Shown piece after piece: positions 28,362-37,368 of a stretch of DNA of 42,770 bases. Under the pieces are notes generated by a model. It saw only the letters and a program-made list of their open reading frames with translations. It was not told where the DNA came from and did no database searches. The stretch comes from Alphaproteobacteria bacterium (GTDB lineage: Bacteria > Pseudomonadota > Alphaproteobacteria > Caulobacterales > Maricaulaceae). The translations under genes and the position numbers were made by a program. The first letter of the stretch is position 1, and every line of letters begins with the position of its first letter. The stretch spans positions 24,372-67,141 of the forward strand of contig JAAEZM010000015.1 of assembly GCA_018222865.1 (NCBI GenBank). Reading direction: 5' to 3'.

Positions 28362-29453
28362 ATGGGCTCGCTACGCGAACTCTATCCGATGCCGGATATC
28401 GACAAGAGTTGGTCGGTTCCACAGCAATTCGATGCCACGTTTGACTTCGAATATGATGATGGCCGAACCACACTGATGCACCTGTATCAGAAGGGTAAGG
28501 ACATGCAGTGGGATGCGGTGAACCGCATCGACTGGAGTCTTGATCTCGACGAAGAAAACCCGATGCAGCTGCCGGATGAAGGCATTGCGCTGAAGGGCTC
28601 TCCGATTTGGGACAAGATGTCAGAGAAGGAGAAAATCCTCTTCCGACGTCATGCCCAGTCCTGGAATATCTCGCAATTCATGCAGGGCGAGCAGGCGGCG
28701 CTGATCTGTGCGTCCAAGATCGTCCAGCAGGTTCCTGACCTTGATGCAAAATTCTACGCCTCCACCCAGGTGATGGATGAGGCGCGCCATGTCGAAGCCT
28801 ATAAGGGGCTGATGAACAAGTTTGGCGTCTCCTATCCGATGACGCCGCCACTGGCTGCCCTGGTTGATGATGCACTGCGCGACAGCCGCTGGGACTTCAC
28901 CTATCTCGCAATGCAGGTTGTAATTGAAGGGCTCGCCCTGGCGGCCTTTGGTACCATCCGCGATCTGGCGCAGAACCCCTTGGCCAAAATGGTCAATGCC
29001 TATGTCATGGAAGACGAGGCGCGCCATGTGGCCTTTGGCCGCTTGACCCTGCGGGACTATTATCCCGAGCTGACCCAGGCTGAGCGTGATGAGCGCGAGG
29101 AATTCCTGGTTGAGGCCTGCTATCACATGCGCGACCGCTTCCAGGCGCGCGAAGTCTACGAGACTTTGGACCTGCCTGTTGAGGAGTGCGTTGAGTATTC
29201 TGAGAACTCGGAAATGAATAAGCTTTTCCGCACCTTGCTCTTCCAGCGCATTGTTCCTGTCGTGAAAGATATCGGTCTGTGGGGTGATAAGATCCAGAAG
29301 GCCTACACCGATATGGGCGTCATGCATTACGCCGATCAGGACCTCGATCTGCTTGCCAAGCAGGATGAAGAGATTGCGAAAGATCTCGACAAGGTCAATC
29401 ACCAGGATGTGCGCATGGCCTATGTCCATGCCGTTGCTGGCACGGCCGAGTAA
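28362..29453 (+). CDS. Ferritin-like diiron protein, probable oxygenase or desaturase
   Basis: 363 residues with a complete carboxylate-bridged diiron site: E110 (M-Q-G-E-Q-A), E140 and H143 (D-E-A-R-H), E189 (V-I-E-G-L), E219 and H222 (D-E-A-R-H again). The two D-E-A-R-H boxes about 79 residues apart are the hallmark of the ferritin-like/R2-like oxygenase group. It is not a ribonucleotide reductase R2 by the look of it: the neighbourhood has no R1 gene, and I see no clear match to its tyrosyl-radical region. Start ATG 28362 has GGGGAGG upstream. It stands alone, with its own palindrome and terminator. The substrate is unknown; hydroxylation of lipid or aromatic compounds is possible. Confidence 0.85.
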   Translation: MGSLRELYPMPDIDKSWSVPQQFDATFDFEYDDGRTTLMHLYQKGKDMQWDAVNRIDWSLDLDEENPMQLPDEGIALKGSPIWDKMSEKEKILFRRHAQSWNISQFMQGEQAALICASKIVQQVPDLDAKFYASTQVMDEARHVEAYKGLMNKFGVSYPMTPPLAALVDDALRDSRWDFTYLAMQVVIEGLALAAFGTIRDLAQNPLAKMVNAYVMEDEARHVAFGRLTLRDYYPELTQAERDEREEFLVEACYHMRDRFQAREVYETLDLPVEECVEYSENSEMNKLFRTLLFQRIVPVVKDIGLWGDKIQKAYTDMGVMHYADQDLDLLAKQDEEIAKDLDKVNHQDVRMAYVHAVAGTAE

Positions 29454-29477
29454 AACTCGACACGCTAAAACGTGAAG

Positions 29478-29507
29478 AACGGGCGCTCTTAACGGGCGCC
29501 CGTTTTG
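29478..29507 (+). terminator. Intrinsic terminator of the diiron protein gene
   Basis: AACGGGCGC (29478-29486) and GCGCCCGTT (29496-29504) form a 9-bp perfect stem with a 9-base loop, followed by TTTT. It lies 24 bases after the stop. Confidence 0.88.
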
Positions 29508-29640
29508 CTATGTGAGTGTGATTTTGCAGTGCGGCCCCAGCTGCGCTGCGACGCCACTCGATGCAGCCTAAATGCTGCAGAGTAGGCAGGATAGGCAATG
29601 TGTTGCCCAAAAAATACTCAGGACAGCGATATATAAGGCG

Positions 29641-31071
29641 CTAGTCGCTGGAGAAGTTATAGGGAGAGGCGCGCAGGAGGTGCGGGTCTGTGTCGAGCTT
29701 CCTGTTGAGAGGAGGGAAGGCGCGTTGGGCGCAGTCCTCGCGCTCGCAAAGCCGACAGGCGATTCCCACCGGGTCTGGCTTTTCCCCTGTTAATCCGTCG
29801 GCATGCACGATCTTCTCGGCATGGGCCCAGTCGCAGCCAAGCGCAATCGCGCGCACGACCGGCGGCTGGCCATAGGGCGAGGGGCTGATCTGGCCGCGGG
29901 CAATGGATAAATGCTGACGCCCGTCTGGCAATTCAAACATCTGGCTTAATAAGCGCTCTGGAGTGCGCAGAGCCTCATAGAGATTCCATTTCGGGCAGCC
30001 CCCGCCGGATCGAACAAAGGGCATGATGCCACCTCCAAAACGTTTGGAGACATTGCCGGCCTGGTCCACGCGAATCATAAAGAAGGGCAGGCCTCGCGCA
30101 CCAGGGCGCTGGAGCGTTGTTAGGCGATGGCAGACTTGCTCAAAACTGACTTCAAACCGGCGCTGTAGTCGAATGAGATCATAGCGCGAGCTTTCTGCCA
30201 GACGCAGAAACGCCTCATAGGGTGTGTGTAGGGCGGCGGCAAAATAATTGGTGAGACCCAGGCGATAAAGGCGCTTGGATTCAGGATTGTTGAAGTCGGC
30301 CTGATCCGTCAGCGCGTCGAGCGTATCGCCCTGTTCCAGACTGGCCAGGACCACCGCCATGTGGAAGGCCCTTGAGCTTTGCGGCAGGGATTCAGAAAGC
30401 AGGAGGCGCCGACCATGGAAATCCAGCCGGCGACGCGCCCCGGCCATAATATCCTCGTCCAGGACGCGGACGGTGAAGCCATGCGTCTCGCGGAGATAGC
30501 GCGAGAGTGCCTCATGTCGATTGCGGGTGGTCAGCCCGGTCATCTCAATCAGGGCCTCGGCAGCGTTCTCCAGTTCTGGAAAATGGTTCTGCCGCGCGTC
30601 GATAGCATCGCGTACGGTCTCCAGCTGCGTGCCGGGTCCGCCAATGCTCGCCCCGCCACTCATCCGCGATGCCAGGTCTGCAGTCGCGGCAGTAGTCTCA
30701 CGGTAGTTCTGGTAGAGGCGGGCAAAGGCCTCAGCCGCGCGAGGGTGACTATCGGCGAGTTCGTTCAGCTCCATTCGATCCAGTGACAGGTTTGCAAGCA
30801 CCGGATCAGCGGCTGCTTCCTGCAGATCGGCCAGCAATTGCTTGTCCGATTCATTGGCGAATGCTCGCACATCAACGTCAAACCGTTCGGCAAGCGCGAG
30901 CAAAACCCGTGCGGTGACAGGGCGTTGATTGCGTTCCAGCAGGTTTAAATAGCTCGCGGAGACGCCAAGCGCCTGTGCTGTCTCCGCCTGGGTCAGCCCG
31001 CGTTCGCGGCGCAATCGACGCAATCTGGCGCCGGCGAAGAGTTTTTCGAGAGGTTTGCTATCTTCCATCAT
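29641..31071 (-). CDS. ScfR/PrpR/RamB-type XRE regulator of the glyoxylate shunt
   Basis: Transcription factor of about 476 residues. An N-terminal XRE helix-turn-helix (about 15-70, G-L-T-Q-A-E-T-A-Q-A-L-G-V-S) is followed by a degenerate IrrE-like metallopeptidase domain without H-E-x-x-H, then a C-terminal DUF2083 (ScfR) domain. The cysteines of the last domain (G-G-C-P-K-W, A-L-G-C-D-W, C-R-L-C and E-D-C) match the 4Fe-4S-binding group of mycobacterial PrpR. Relatives sense short-chain acyl-CoA and control acetate and propionate genes. Here it is divergent from isocitrate lyase. The exact start is unclear (ATG 31071 or 31068; TTG 31080). Confidence 0.88.
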   Translation of the reverse strand: MMEDSKPLEKLFAGARLRRLRRERGLTQAETAQALGVSASYLNLLERNQRPVTARVLLALAERFDVDVRAFANESDKQLLADLQEAAADPVLANLSLDRMELNELADSHPRAAEAFARLYQNYRETTAATADLASRMSGGASIGGPGTQLETVRDAIDARQNHFPELENAAEALIEMTGLTTRNRHEALSRYLRETHGFTVRVLDEDIMAGARRRLDFHGRRLLLSESLPQSSRAFHMAVVLASLEQGDTLDALTDQADFNNPESKRLYRLGLTNYFAAALHTPYEAFLRLAESSRYDLIRLQRRFEVSFEQVCHRLTTLQRPGARGLPFFMIRVDQAGNVSKRFGGGIMPFVRSGGGCPKWNLYEALRTPERLLSQMFELPDGRQHLSIARGQISPSPYGQPPVVRAIALGCDWAHAEKIVHADGLTGEKPDPVGIACRLCEREDCAQRAFPPLNRKLDTDPHLLRASPYNFSSD

Positions 31072-31080
31072 GTCAATCAA

Positions 31081-31111
31081 TTTACAAAACTACAGAATTA
31101 CAATGTGTAAA
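31081..31111. promoter_or_regulatory. Candidate regulator site between ScfR-type gene and aceA
   Basis: TTTACA (31081-31086) and TGTAAA (31106-31111) are exact inverted repeats 19 bases apart; the second lies within GTGTAAACAC. RamB/PrpR sites I know of are A/T-rich with a TTTGC or TTTAC-like core, so this is a candidate operator. The whole divergent gap is 31072-31213. Confidence 0.45.
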
Positions 31112-31213
31112 CACTACACCAAAACGTCTTTATAAGAAAGGCATTGTCGACACGCACCGTGCACTTTGACAGGTTTGGGGCAGATGAATTGTTCAAGTTA
31201 GGGAGTTGACCCC

Positions 31214-32503
31214 ATGACCACTTTCCAAGACCTCGTTCCAAGCGCTGCTGATGATCGCTTTAACGGAATCGAACGCCCTTACACCCCGGAGGACGTGCTG
31301 CGTCTGCGTGGTTCTGTTCTGGTCCAGCAAACGCTGGCTGAACGCGGTGCCAACAAGCTTTGGGAGTTGCTGAAGACAGAGCCCTTCATCAATGCCCTGG
31401 GCGCCCTGTCCGGCAATCAGGCCATGCAGCAGGTTCGCGCTGGCCTGAAGGCGATCTATCTGTCTGGCTGGCAGGTGGCCGCTGACGCCAACACTGCGGG
31501 CACCATGTATCCCGACCAGTCGCTCTATCCGGCAAACTCCGCTCCGGAGCTGGCCAAGAAAATCAATCGTGCGCTTCAGCGTGCAGATCAGATTGAAGTC
31601 TCTGAAACGGGCGAAGCGACTCGGGACTGGTTCGCTCCGATTGTTGCGGATGCAGAAGCCGGGTTTGGTGGACAGCTGAACTGCTTTGAGATCATGAAGG
31701 CCTTCATCGAAGCCGGTGCTGCGGGTGTCCACTTCGAAGATCAGGTTGCCGCCGAGAAGAAGTGTGGTCACCTGGGCGGTAAAGTGCTCATTCCCACAAG
31801 CCAACACGAACGCAATCTCGCGGCGGCCCGCCTGGCGGCTGATGTCATGGGCGTCCCAACCATCACGGTAGCGCGGACCGATGCTGAATCGGCGACGCTG
31901 ATCAATTCTGACATCGATGAGCGCGACCATGAGTTCATCGATTTCGAAGCCGGTCGTACGCCGGAGGGCTTCTTCCGTCTCAAACAAGGCGTCGGTGTTG
32001 AGCACTGCATCAAGCGTGGCCTGGCTTACGCTAAAGTCGCTGATCTGCTGTGGTGGGAAACGTCCAAGCCGAACCTTGAAGAGGCCAAGCGCTTCGCTGA
32101 GGCGATCCAGAAAGAGTATCCGGGCAAGATGATGGCGTATAACTGCTCGCCGTCTTTCAACTGGGAAGCCAATCTGGATAAGGCGACCATCGAGACCTAT
32201 CAAAAAGAGCTGGGCGCGATGGGCTATAAGTTCCAGTTTGTCACCCTGGCGGGCTTCCACAGCCTCAACCACTCCATGTTCGAACTGGCCCGTGGCTACA
32301 AGGATCGTGGCATGGGGTCTTACTCCGAGCTGCAGCAGGCGGAGTTTGCATCCGAGGCAGATGGTTACACTGCAACGCGTCACCAGCGCGAAGTGGGCAC
32401 CGGCTACTTCGACAAGGTTTCCCTGGCGATCTCCGCGGGCAAGTCCTCCACGACGGCCATGGGTGAATCCACCGAAACCGCTCAGTTCACAGCGGCTGAA
32501 TAA
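31214..32503 (+). CDS. aceA: Isocitrate lyase
   Basis: First enzyme of the glyoxylate shunt: isocitrate to glyoxylate plus succinate, letting cells grow on acetate or fatty acids. The 429 residues are the usual bacterial length. The signature K-K-C-G-H-L-G-G-K has the catalytic C184. The metal and substrate motifs [22 protein letters not shown] and Y-N-C-S-P-S-F-N-W are all present. The ribosome site AGGGAG lies 9 bases before the ATG. It is divergent from the ScfR-type gene and 92 bases before malate synthase, so aceA-aceB is likely one mRNA with a stem-loop between the genes. Confidence 0.98.
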   Translation: MTTFQDLVPSAADDRFNGIERPYTPEDVLRLRGSVLVQQTLAERGANKLWELLKTEPFINALGALSGNQAMQQVRAGLKAIYLSGWQVAADANTAGTMYPDQSLYPANSAPELAKKINRALQRADQIEVSETGEATRDWFAPIVADAEAGFGGQLNCFEIMKAFIEAGAAGVHFEDQVAAEKKCGHLGGKVLIPTSQHERNLAAARLAADVMGVPTITVARTDAESATLINSDIDERDHEFIDFEAGRTPEGFFRLKQGVGVEHCIKRGLAYAKVADLLWWETSKPNLEEAKRFAEAIQKEYPGKMMAYNCSPSFNWEANLDKATIETYQKELGAMGYKFQFVTLAGFHSLNHSMFELARGYKDRGMGSYSELQQAEFASEADGYTATRHQREVGTGYFDKVSLAISAGKSSTTAMGESTETAQFTAAE

Positions 32504-32519
32504 GTCCGCTTGTTTGACA

Positions 32520-32571
32520 GGGCGAATTTCGCCCGGCCGGGGGAGCACGCCCTCCAACCTGCTTCCCCGGC
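32520..32571 (+). promoter_or_regulatory. Two stem-loops between aceA and malate synthase
   Basis: First, GGGCG-AATTT-CGCCC (32520-32534), a perfect short palindrome. Second, GCCGGGGGAGCA (32536-32547) pairs with TGCTTCCCCGGC (32560-32571) with one G-T mismatch and a 12-base loop. No T run follows, so an mRNA-processing or stability element is more likely than a full terminator. Confidence 0.6.
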
Positions 32572-32595
32572 TCCTCAGTCTCCAGGAGATGCCCA

Positions 32596-34236
32596 ATGAC
32601 CCATGTTTCACCTAGCGGCGTCGAAGTCCTTGGCCATTTGGAGCCGGGCTATCGCGAGATCCTCAGCCATGAAGCATTGAGCTTCCTCGCTGGGCTGCAC
32701 CGCCGTTTCAATAAGCGCCGTCACTCCCTCCTGCGTTATCGCAAGGAGCGCCAGGCCGAGCTGGATGCCGGTGCAGATCTGCTGTTCCCGCATGAAACCG
32801 CAGATATTCGCGCAGGCGACTGGAAAGTGCGTCCGGCTCCCGCAGATCTTCAAGATCGACGGGTCGAGATCACCGGTCCGGTTGATCGGAAAATGGTCAT
32901 CAATGCCCTGAACTCCGGTGCGAAGTGTTTCATGGCAGACTTCGAGGATGCCTCGGCTCCACAGTGGAAGAATATGGTCGATGGGCAAATTAATCTGCGC
33001 GATGCAAACCGTCGCGAGATTGCCTTCACCGATGAGAAGACGGGCAAGCACTATGATATCGGGGACAACCCGGCTGTGCTCATCGTTCGCCCGCGCGGAC
33101 TGCACTTGGACGAGCGTCATGTGCTCGTAAATGGTCAGGCCCTGTCTGGTTCGCTCTTCGATTTCGGTCTTTATCTCTTCCATAACCACCAGGCGCTGAA
33201 AGAGCGCAAGACCGGCCCGTATTTCTACCTGCCGAAGATGGAAAGTCGTTACGAAGCGCGCTGGTGGAATGTCGTGATCCAGCATGCCGAGGACGAGCTT
33301 GGCCTGGAGCGTGGTACTGTCCGCGCAACTGTCCTGGTCGAGACAATTCCCGCGACTTTTGAGCTTGATGAGATCCTTTATGAGCTCAAAGAGCATATTG
33401 TCGGGCTCAATTGCGGGCGCTGGGATTATATCTTCAGCTATATCAAGCGCCTGCGTTCGCGCCCGGAGTGTGTTCTGCCCGACCGGGCCTCGGTCAGCAT
33501 GACAGTGCCGTTCATGCGCGCTTATGCCCGCCGGGTGATTTCCGTCTGCCATCGTCGCGGCGCGCACGCGATGGGCGGTATGTCAGCCTTCATTCCGGTG
33601 AAGAATGATGCTGCCGCGAACAAGGCTGCGGAAGACAAGGTCTATGAAGACAAGCTCCGTGAAGTCACCGATGGGCATGACGGGACCTGGGTCGCGCATC
33701 CGGCACTTGTACCGATCGCCAAGGCTGTTTTTGACGAGCATATGCCCAATGCCAATCAGCTCGACCGCGAGGACGATAATGTTCTTCCGGTAACAAGCGC
33801 AGCGCTCCTTGAGGCGCCTGTCGGTGATATCACCGATGCGGGTGTGGAGGGCAATATCGACGTTGCGATCCGATATATTGCGTCTTGGCTGAGCGGTCGC
33901 GGTGCAGCTCCGATCCATAATCTCATGGAAGATGCTGCAACGGCAGAGATCGCTCGGGCTCAGCTCTGGCAATGGCGTAAATACGAAAAGTCTACGGCTG
34001 AAGGCAATGCCATCACCGCCGATAGCCTTCAGGCGCAGATCGCGGCCATCGGAAGTGCGATTGCCGCCGAGGTTGAGGAGGGCGGTGTGATGCACCGTTT
34101 GATCGGTCAGGCGGCCGAGCTCCTGGAAACCCTCGTGCTCTCCGACGATTTCGTCGAGTTCCTAACCTTGCCGGCTTATGAGCTGATTACGGCTGATCTC
34201 AAAAAGCCAATGGCTCTGGCCGAGTTTGACGACTGA
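32596..34236 (+). CDS. aceB: Malate synthase A
   Basis: Second enzyme of the glyoxylate shunt: condenses glyoxylate and acetyl-CoA to malate. The 546 residues and the pattern fit the A isoform (AceB), not the larger G isoform (GlcB). Motifs include F-M-A-D-F-E-D-A-S-A-P, G-L-H-L-D-E-R-H, V-L-V-E-T-I-P-A and L-N-C-G-R-W-D-Y-I-F-S. The late loop I-H-N-L-M-E-D-A-A-T-A-E is also typical. The AGGAG ribosome site lies 10 bases before the ATG. It sits after aceA in the same direction. Confidence 0.97.
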   Translation: MTHVSPSGVEVLGHLEPGYREILSHEALSFLAGLHRRFNKRRHSLLRYRKERQAELDAGADLLFPHETADIRAGDWKVRPAPADLQDRRVEITGPVDRKMVINALNSGAKCFMADFEDASAPQWKNMVDGQINLRDANRREIAFTDEKTGKHYDIGDNPAVLIVRPRGLHLDERHVLVNGQALSGSLFDFGLYLFHNHQALKERKTGPYFYLPKMESRYEARWWNVVIQHAEDELGLERGTVRATVLVETIPATFELDEILYELKEHIVGLNCGRWDYIFSYIKRLRSRPECVLPDRASVSMTVPFMRAYARRVISVCHRRGAHAMGGMSAFIPVKNDAAANKAAEDKVYEDKLREVTDGHDGTWVAHPALVPIAKAVFDEHMPNANQLDREDDNVLPVTSAALLEAPVGDITDAGVEGNIDVAIRYIASWLSGRGAAPIHNLMEDAATAEIARAQLWQWRKYEKSTAEGNAITADSLQAQIAAIGSAIAAEVEEGGVMHRLIGQAAELLETLVLSDDFVEFLTLPAYELITADLKKPMALAEFDD

Positions 34237-34260
34237 GCTTGTGCTGGCGAGGGCGGCGAC

Positions 34261-34641
34261 CTATTGGGTCGCTGCCCTTGGCAAGCTGCCCAGCCAGTTC
34301 AGGGCAGCTGAGGGCGACCCAAAACTCTTCTGCCGTCCGCCGACAAGAAAGCTCTTTGTGTCAAAGAGCATGGCGAGATCTTTCTGCGATACCGGATCGA
34401 AGACCAGAGCCATTTGTGTAGCGCTACCAATGGTCTCAAACCATATATCGATCACGGCCATGAACTCTGATGCTGTCATTGCGAGAGCGCAATGGGTCAG
34501 ATCTACCAGGTAAGCCAGGTTTTCGCTGATTTCGGCGGAAAGTTCGCCAATCGCCAACTCGATCTCGGGGCGGTTGAGCTCGCCGGAAAAATCAATACGG
34601 ATAATCCGCTGATCCATCGCGGCGTGAATTCTATACGTCAT
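34261..34641 (-). CDS. Small protein of unknown function, possibly SpoIIAA/STAS-like
   Basis: 126 residues from ATG 34641 (a GTG at 34650 is in frame). It has alternating beta-strand and helix patterns: R-I-I-R-I-D-F-S-G-E-L, then L-A-Y-L-V-D-L-T-H-C-A-L, then Q-M-A-L-V-F-D-P. These resemble the SpoIIAA-like or STAS fold (anti-sigma antagonists and relatives), but I cannot place it in a known family. There is no signal peptide or transmembrane segment. It converges on malate synthase with a 24-base gap. Function unknown. Confidence 0.6.
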   Translation of the reverse strand: MTYRIHAAMDQRIIRIDFSGELNRPEIELAIGELSAEISENLAYLVDLTHCALAMTASEFMAVIDIWFETIGSATQMALVFDPVSQKDLAMLFDTKSFLVGGRQKSFGSPSAALNWLGSLPRAATQ

Positions 34642-34802
34642 AAATAACACTCACTGCACACCCCACCGGCCGCGTCCTAGCAGAGTCATCGAGTAATCGA
34701 ATAACGTAATGCAGCTGCTGTGCAGTTGATGCTTCGTTCATGTTTTGAGATGGGGGCGGAGTGATGCGGACCGCGGGCCCTCTCTTCGGTCCGGCCGGCA
34801 AG

Positions 34803-34825
34803 AAAAAAGGGGACCGAGGCCCCCT
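34803..34825 (-). terminator. Intrinsic terminator of the lipoprotein gene
   Basis: On the minus strand, AGGGG and CCCCT arms (34821-34825 and 34808-34812) enclose an 8-base loop and are followed by a run of six T. It lies 26 bases after the lipoprotein stop codon. Confidence 0.7.
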
Positions 34826-34851
34826 ATAGATCACCAGCTCTAGATCAAGCT

Positions 34852-35352
34852 TTAGCCGGTTATCGTCGCATAGCGTGGCTGGAAATTGCACGCATCGGCA
34901 AGGGCCCAGCCATTGGCCGTTTGTTCAAACCGGCAGCGAAGATAATCGCGATTGCTGACGCCATAGGGCAGCGGAGTGGCGGCGGGATCCGCTGGCAGCA
35001 CCGCATCATAGCGTGATTGCGGATAAACCAGGATTTCCCGCGCGCTTAGGTCGGTCGCCGCAGGATCAGACATGACGCATAGCGGAGGCTGCGTCAGAAG
35101 ACTGACAACGCTCCCGCGTGTCTCTCCGTTCGAGCCCCAGATATGTGCGCGTAACTCGGTATTGCCTGCAGTCAGTTCGTTGCGGGCCATACCCGGCGCC
35201 ATCGCCGCAGCCAGCGCTTCGGGATTGTGGCTGATAATTGCCCGGAATGCCGACATTTCATCAGGCATGGGCGCGCGACAGACTGGAGTGGACGTTGCGC
35301 AGGCCGAAACGGCTGTTGCGATCAGGGCAGTAGCGAGCAAGCGAAGACGCAC
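34852..35352 (-). CDS. Putative lipoprotein of unknown function
   Basis: 166 residues. An N-terminal signal peptide (R-L-R-L-L-A-T-A-L-I-A-T-A) ends in the lipobox A-V-S-A-C, so C18 is the predicted lipidated residue. The mature part has several cysteines (A-T-S-T-P-V-C-R, P-P-L-C-V, R-C-R-F, A-C-N-F) that could form disulfides in the periplasm. No family recognised. The start is GTG with GGAG 7 bases upstream. It stands alone between convergent and same-strand neighbours, with its own terminator. Confidence 0.75.
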   Translation of the reverse strand: MRLRLLATALIATAVSACATSTPVCRAPMPDEMSAFRAIISHNPEALAAAMAPGMARNELTAGNTELRAHIWGSNGETRGSVVSLLTQPPLCVMSDPAATDLSAREILVYPQSRYDAVLPADPAATPLPYGVSNRDYLRCRFEQTANGWALADACNFQPRYATITG

Positions 35353-35476
35353 GGGAAGACTCCAAAACTAGGCTTGTCGAAATCTATAGCCGGAAATGAC
35401 CGGGCACGCGAGAGATTGGCTGTGACAATTCGATGAGCCGGGTATCCCGTCGCTCATGTCTAAAAAGGAATAAAGT

Positions 35477-37258
35477 TTACAGCGGTTTGGACATGCCGTC
35501 GCTAAGTACGCCTTCTGCGCGCAATGTCGTCGCCGGGTCAAGGGTGCGCATTGCTGCATATTGCGAGAGGAAAACCTCGCCGGTCAGTTCTTCGAGAAAA
35601 CCCGCCTCTCCAAGCAGGTCGCTCACCGGTCCTTTGACCTCCGACAGGTGCAGCGTAACCCCAGCATCGTGAAGTCGTTGATTGATGGTGCGCAGGCTGG
35701 CAAGTGCCGATGCGTCGATGAAGTTCACCGCCGGACACATCAGCACGACATCGCGTGTTTCGGCGTGGTCTGCGATGGCATGGGAGAGCAAGTCTTCCAG
35801 GAAGTGAGCGTTGGCAAAGTAGAGCGCGCTATCAACCCGCAGCGCATAGACATGCGGGGATAGTATAACCTCGTGCCGGTTCGGGTTTCGAAAATGATGC
35901 GTCCCTGGTACCTGACCCACCTGAGTCCAATGCGGATGCATGGTGCGTTGCAAAATCGAGCCGATAGAGACGATAACGCCGAGTGTCAGCCCGATCTCTA
36001 CGCCCAAAAACAGAACGCCGAAAAGGGTTAGGAAGGCGGCTGCACCATCTGCCCTTGAATAACGCCAGACATCCCATGCGCCCTTGAAGTCCGCCAATTT
36101 CCAGATGGCAGCAAGAATGGTCGCCGCCAGGGCCGCCTTGGGAAGATCGTGGAATAGCGGTGTCAGGAACATCGCGACGGCCATTATGATCAGTGCAGTC
36201 ATCACGCCGGCAAGCGGCGTTTGGGCCCCCGCCTGCTCATTGACCACCGAACGTGCAAACCCTCCAGTGACCGGGTAACCACCTGTCATGGCGGCCGCAA
36301 GGTTGGCTGCGCCCAGGCCTGCCAGTTCGCGATCCGGTTTGACGCTTTCGCGCCGTTTTGCCGCCAGCGATTGGCCAACGGAGACGCTTTCAACAAAGCC
36401 GACGAGCGAGATCAGCGCTGCGGGTCCAATCAGTGCCCGCCAGACCTCCAGAGGCAAGAGGGGTAACTGGAAGGGCGGCAGGCCGGTGGGAAGTTCCCCG
36501 ACAACCGAGACACCTGCCGTATCCTCCAAATGAAAGACCGCAACGGCGAGCGTCGTTGCGACCACCAGAATGGCTGGTGCAGCTCGGGTTAAACCGCGTA
36601 TCAATCCTGCCGGGACTTTCAGCGCTTCAAGCGCGGGGGCCAGGGCATTTTGAGCAAAGAGCAGGAAGCCGAGGCTTGCCAGGCCGATGAGCAATGTCAT
36701 CAAATTCATCTCGCCTGCAGCCAAGGCCATTGAAACGATCAATTCTGGCAAGGTCGCGCCATGGGCGTCGATGCCAAACATATGCCTTAGCTGGCTGGCG
36801 ATAATCAGAACGGTCGATGCGGTGATGAAGGCGCTAATGACGGGGCGGCTGAGGAAATTGGCGACAAGCCCGAGGCGCAGGGCTCCAAACACGGCGAGAA
36901 ACAGTCCGGATAGCAAGGCAAGCGCGCCGGCGGCGGCGACTTGCTGGCCTGGATCATCGAGCCCCAGATTGCCGATGGCCGCGGCCGTCATCAAGGACAC
37001 TACCGCCACAGGTCCTACAGCGAGGACACGACTAGATCCGAAGAGCGCATAGGCGATCAGCGGCGTGGTTGACGCATAAAGCCCTGCCTGGGCGGGAAGG
37101 CCGGCGAGCAATGCATAGGCCAGGCTTTGCGGGATAAGCAGGATAGCGGTGATCAGGCTGGCGAGAGCATCGTCAGCGAAAACGCGCCCATTATAGCCCC
37201 GCAGCCATTTCAGGCCGGGCAGAAGGCGTTCCATCCAAGAGCGGGCATCGCGGTCCAT
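35477..37258 (-). CDS. SulP-family inorganic anion transporter with C-terminal STAS domain
   Basis: Inner-membrane anion carrier of about 593 residues (611 if the upstream TTG at 37312 is used). Some ten to twelve membrane segments start near L-A-S-L-I-T-A-I-L-L-I-P-Q-S-L-A-Y-A, the signature of the SLC26/SulP family. A cytoplasmic STAS domain follows at about 440-560 (V-L-M-C-P-A-V-N-F-I-D-A-S-A-L-A-S-L). Substrates in the family include sulfate, bicarbonate, chloride and dicarboxylates; nothing here settles which. No cysteine-synthesis or carbonic anhydrase gene is adjacent. The ATG at 37258 is preferred because ATG is the commoner start, but no ribosome site is visible for either. Confidence 0.9.
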   Translation of the reverse strand: MDRDARSWMERLLPGLKWLRGYNGRVFADDALASLITAILLIPQSLAYALLAGLPAQAGLYASTTPLIAYALFGSSRVLAVGPVAVVSLMTAAAIGNLGLDDPGQQVAAAGALALLSGLFLAVFGALRLGLVANFLSRPVISAFITASTVLIIASQLRHMFGIDAHGATLPELIVSMALAAGEMNLMTLLIGLASLGFLLFAQNALAPALEALKVPAGLIRGLTRAAPAILVVATTLAVAVFHLEDTAGVSVVGELPTGLPPFQLPLLPLEVWRALIGPAALISLVGFVESVSVGQSLAAKRRESVKPDRELAGLGAANLAAAMTGGYPVTGGFARSVVNEQAGAQTPLAGVMTALIIMAVAMFLTPLFHDLPKAALAATILAAIWKLADFKGAWDVWRYSRADGAAAFLTLFGVLFLGVEIGLTLGVIVSIGSILQRTMHPHWTQVGQVPGTHHFRNPNRHEVILSPHVYALRVDSALYFANAHFLEDLLSHAIADHAETRDVVLMCPAVNFIDASALASLRTINQRLHDAGVTLHLSEVKGPVSDLLGEAGFLEELTGEVFLSQYAAMRTLDPATTLRAEGVLSDGMSKPL

Positions 37259-37368
37259 GAGCCAGTCATAGCCTGATCCGTCCGAAAGGCCATTGTTTTC
37301 TGAGGGTGACAAATCAGCACGCGATCAATGGATTAGACGGCAATGCAGCGGTATCTGTATCTGTAGGC

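Noticed and set aside
29562-29579. TGCAGC-CTAAAT-GCTGCA hairpin as a terminator of the ScfR-type gene
   Set aside because: Six-bp stem with no T run on either side; too weak to call.
31193-32611. A 472-codon open frame on the minus strand covering all of aceA
   Set aside because: It mirrors aceA: isocitrate lyase is unmistakable on the plus strand, and the antisense frame reads no recognisable protein. Long antisense frames are common at this base composition.
32608-33567. A 319-codon minus-strand frame opposite malate synthase
   Set aside because: Shadow frame; malate synthase A is clear on the other strand.
35433-35457. ATGAGC...GCTCAT stem-loop between the lipoprotein and SulP genes as a terminator
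   Set aside because: The stem is imperfect and no T run follows on either strand; its function is unclear.
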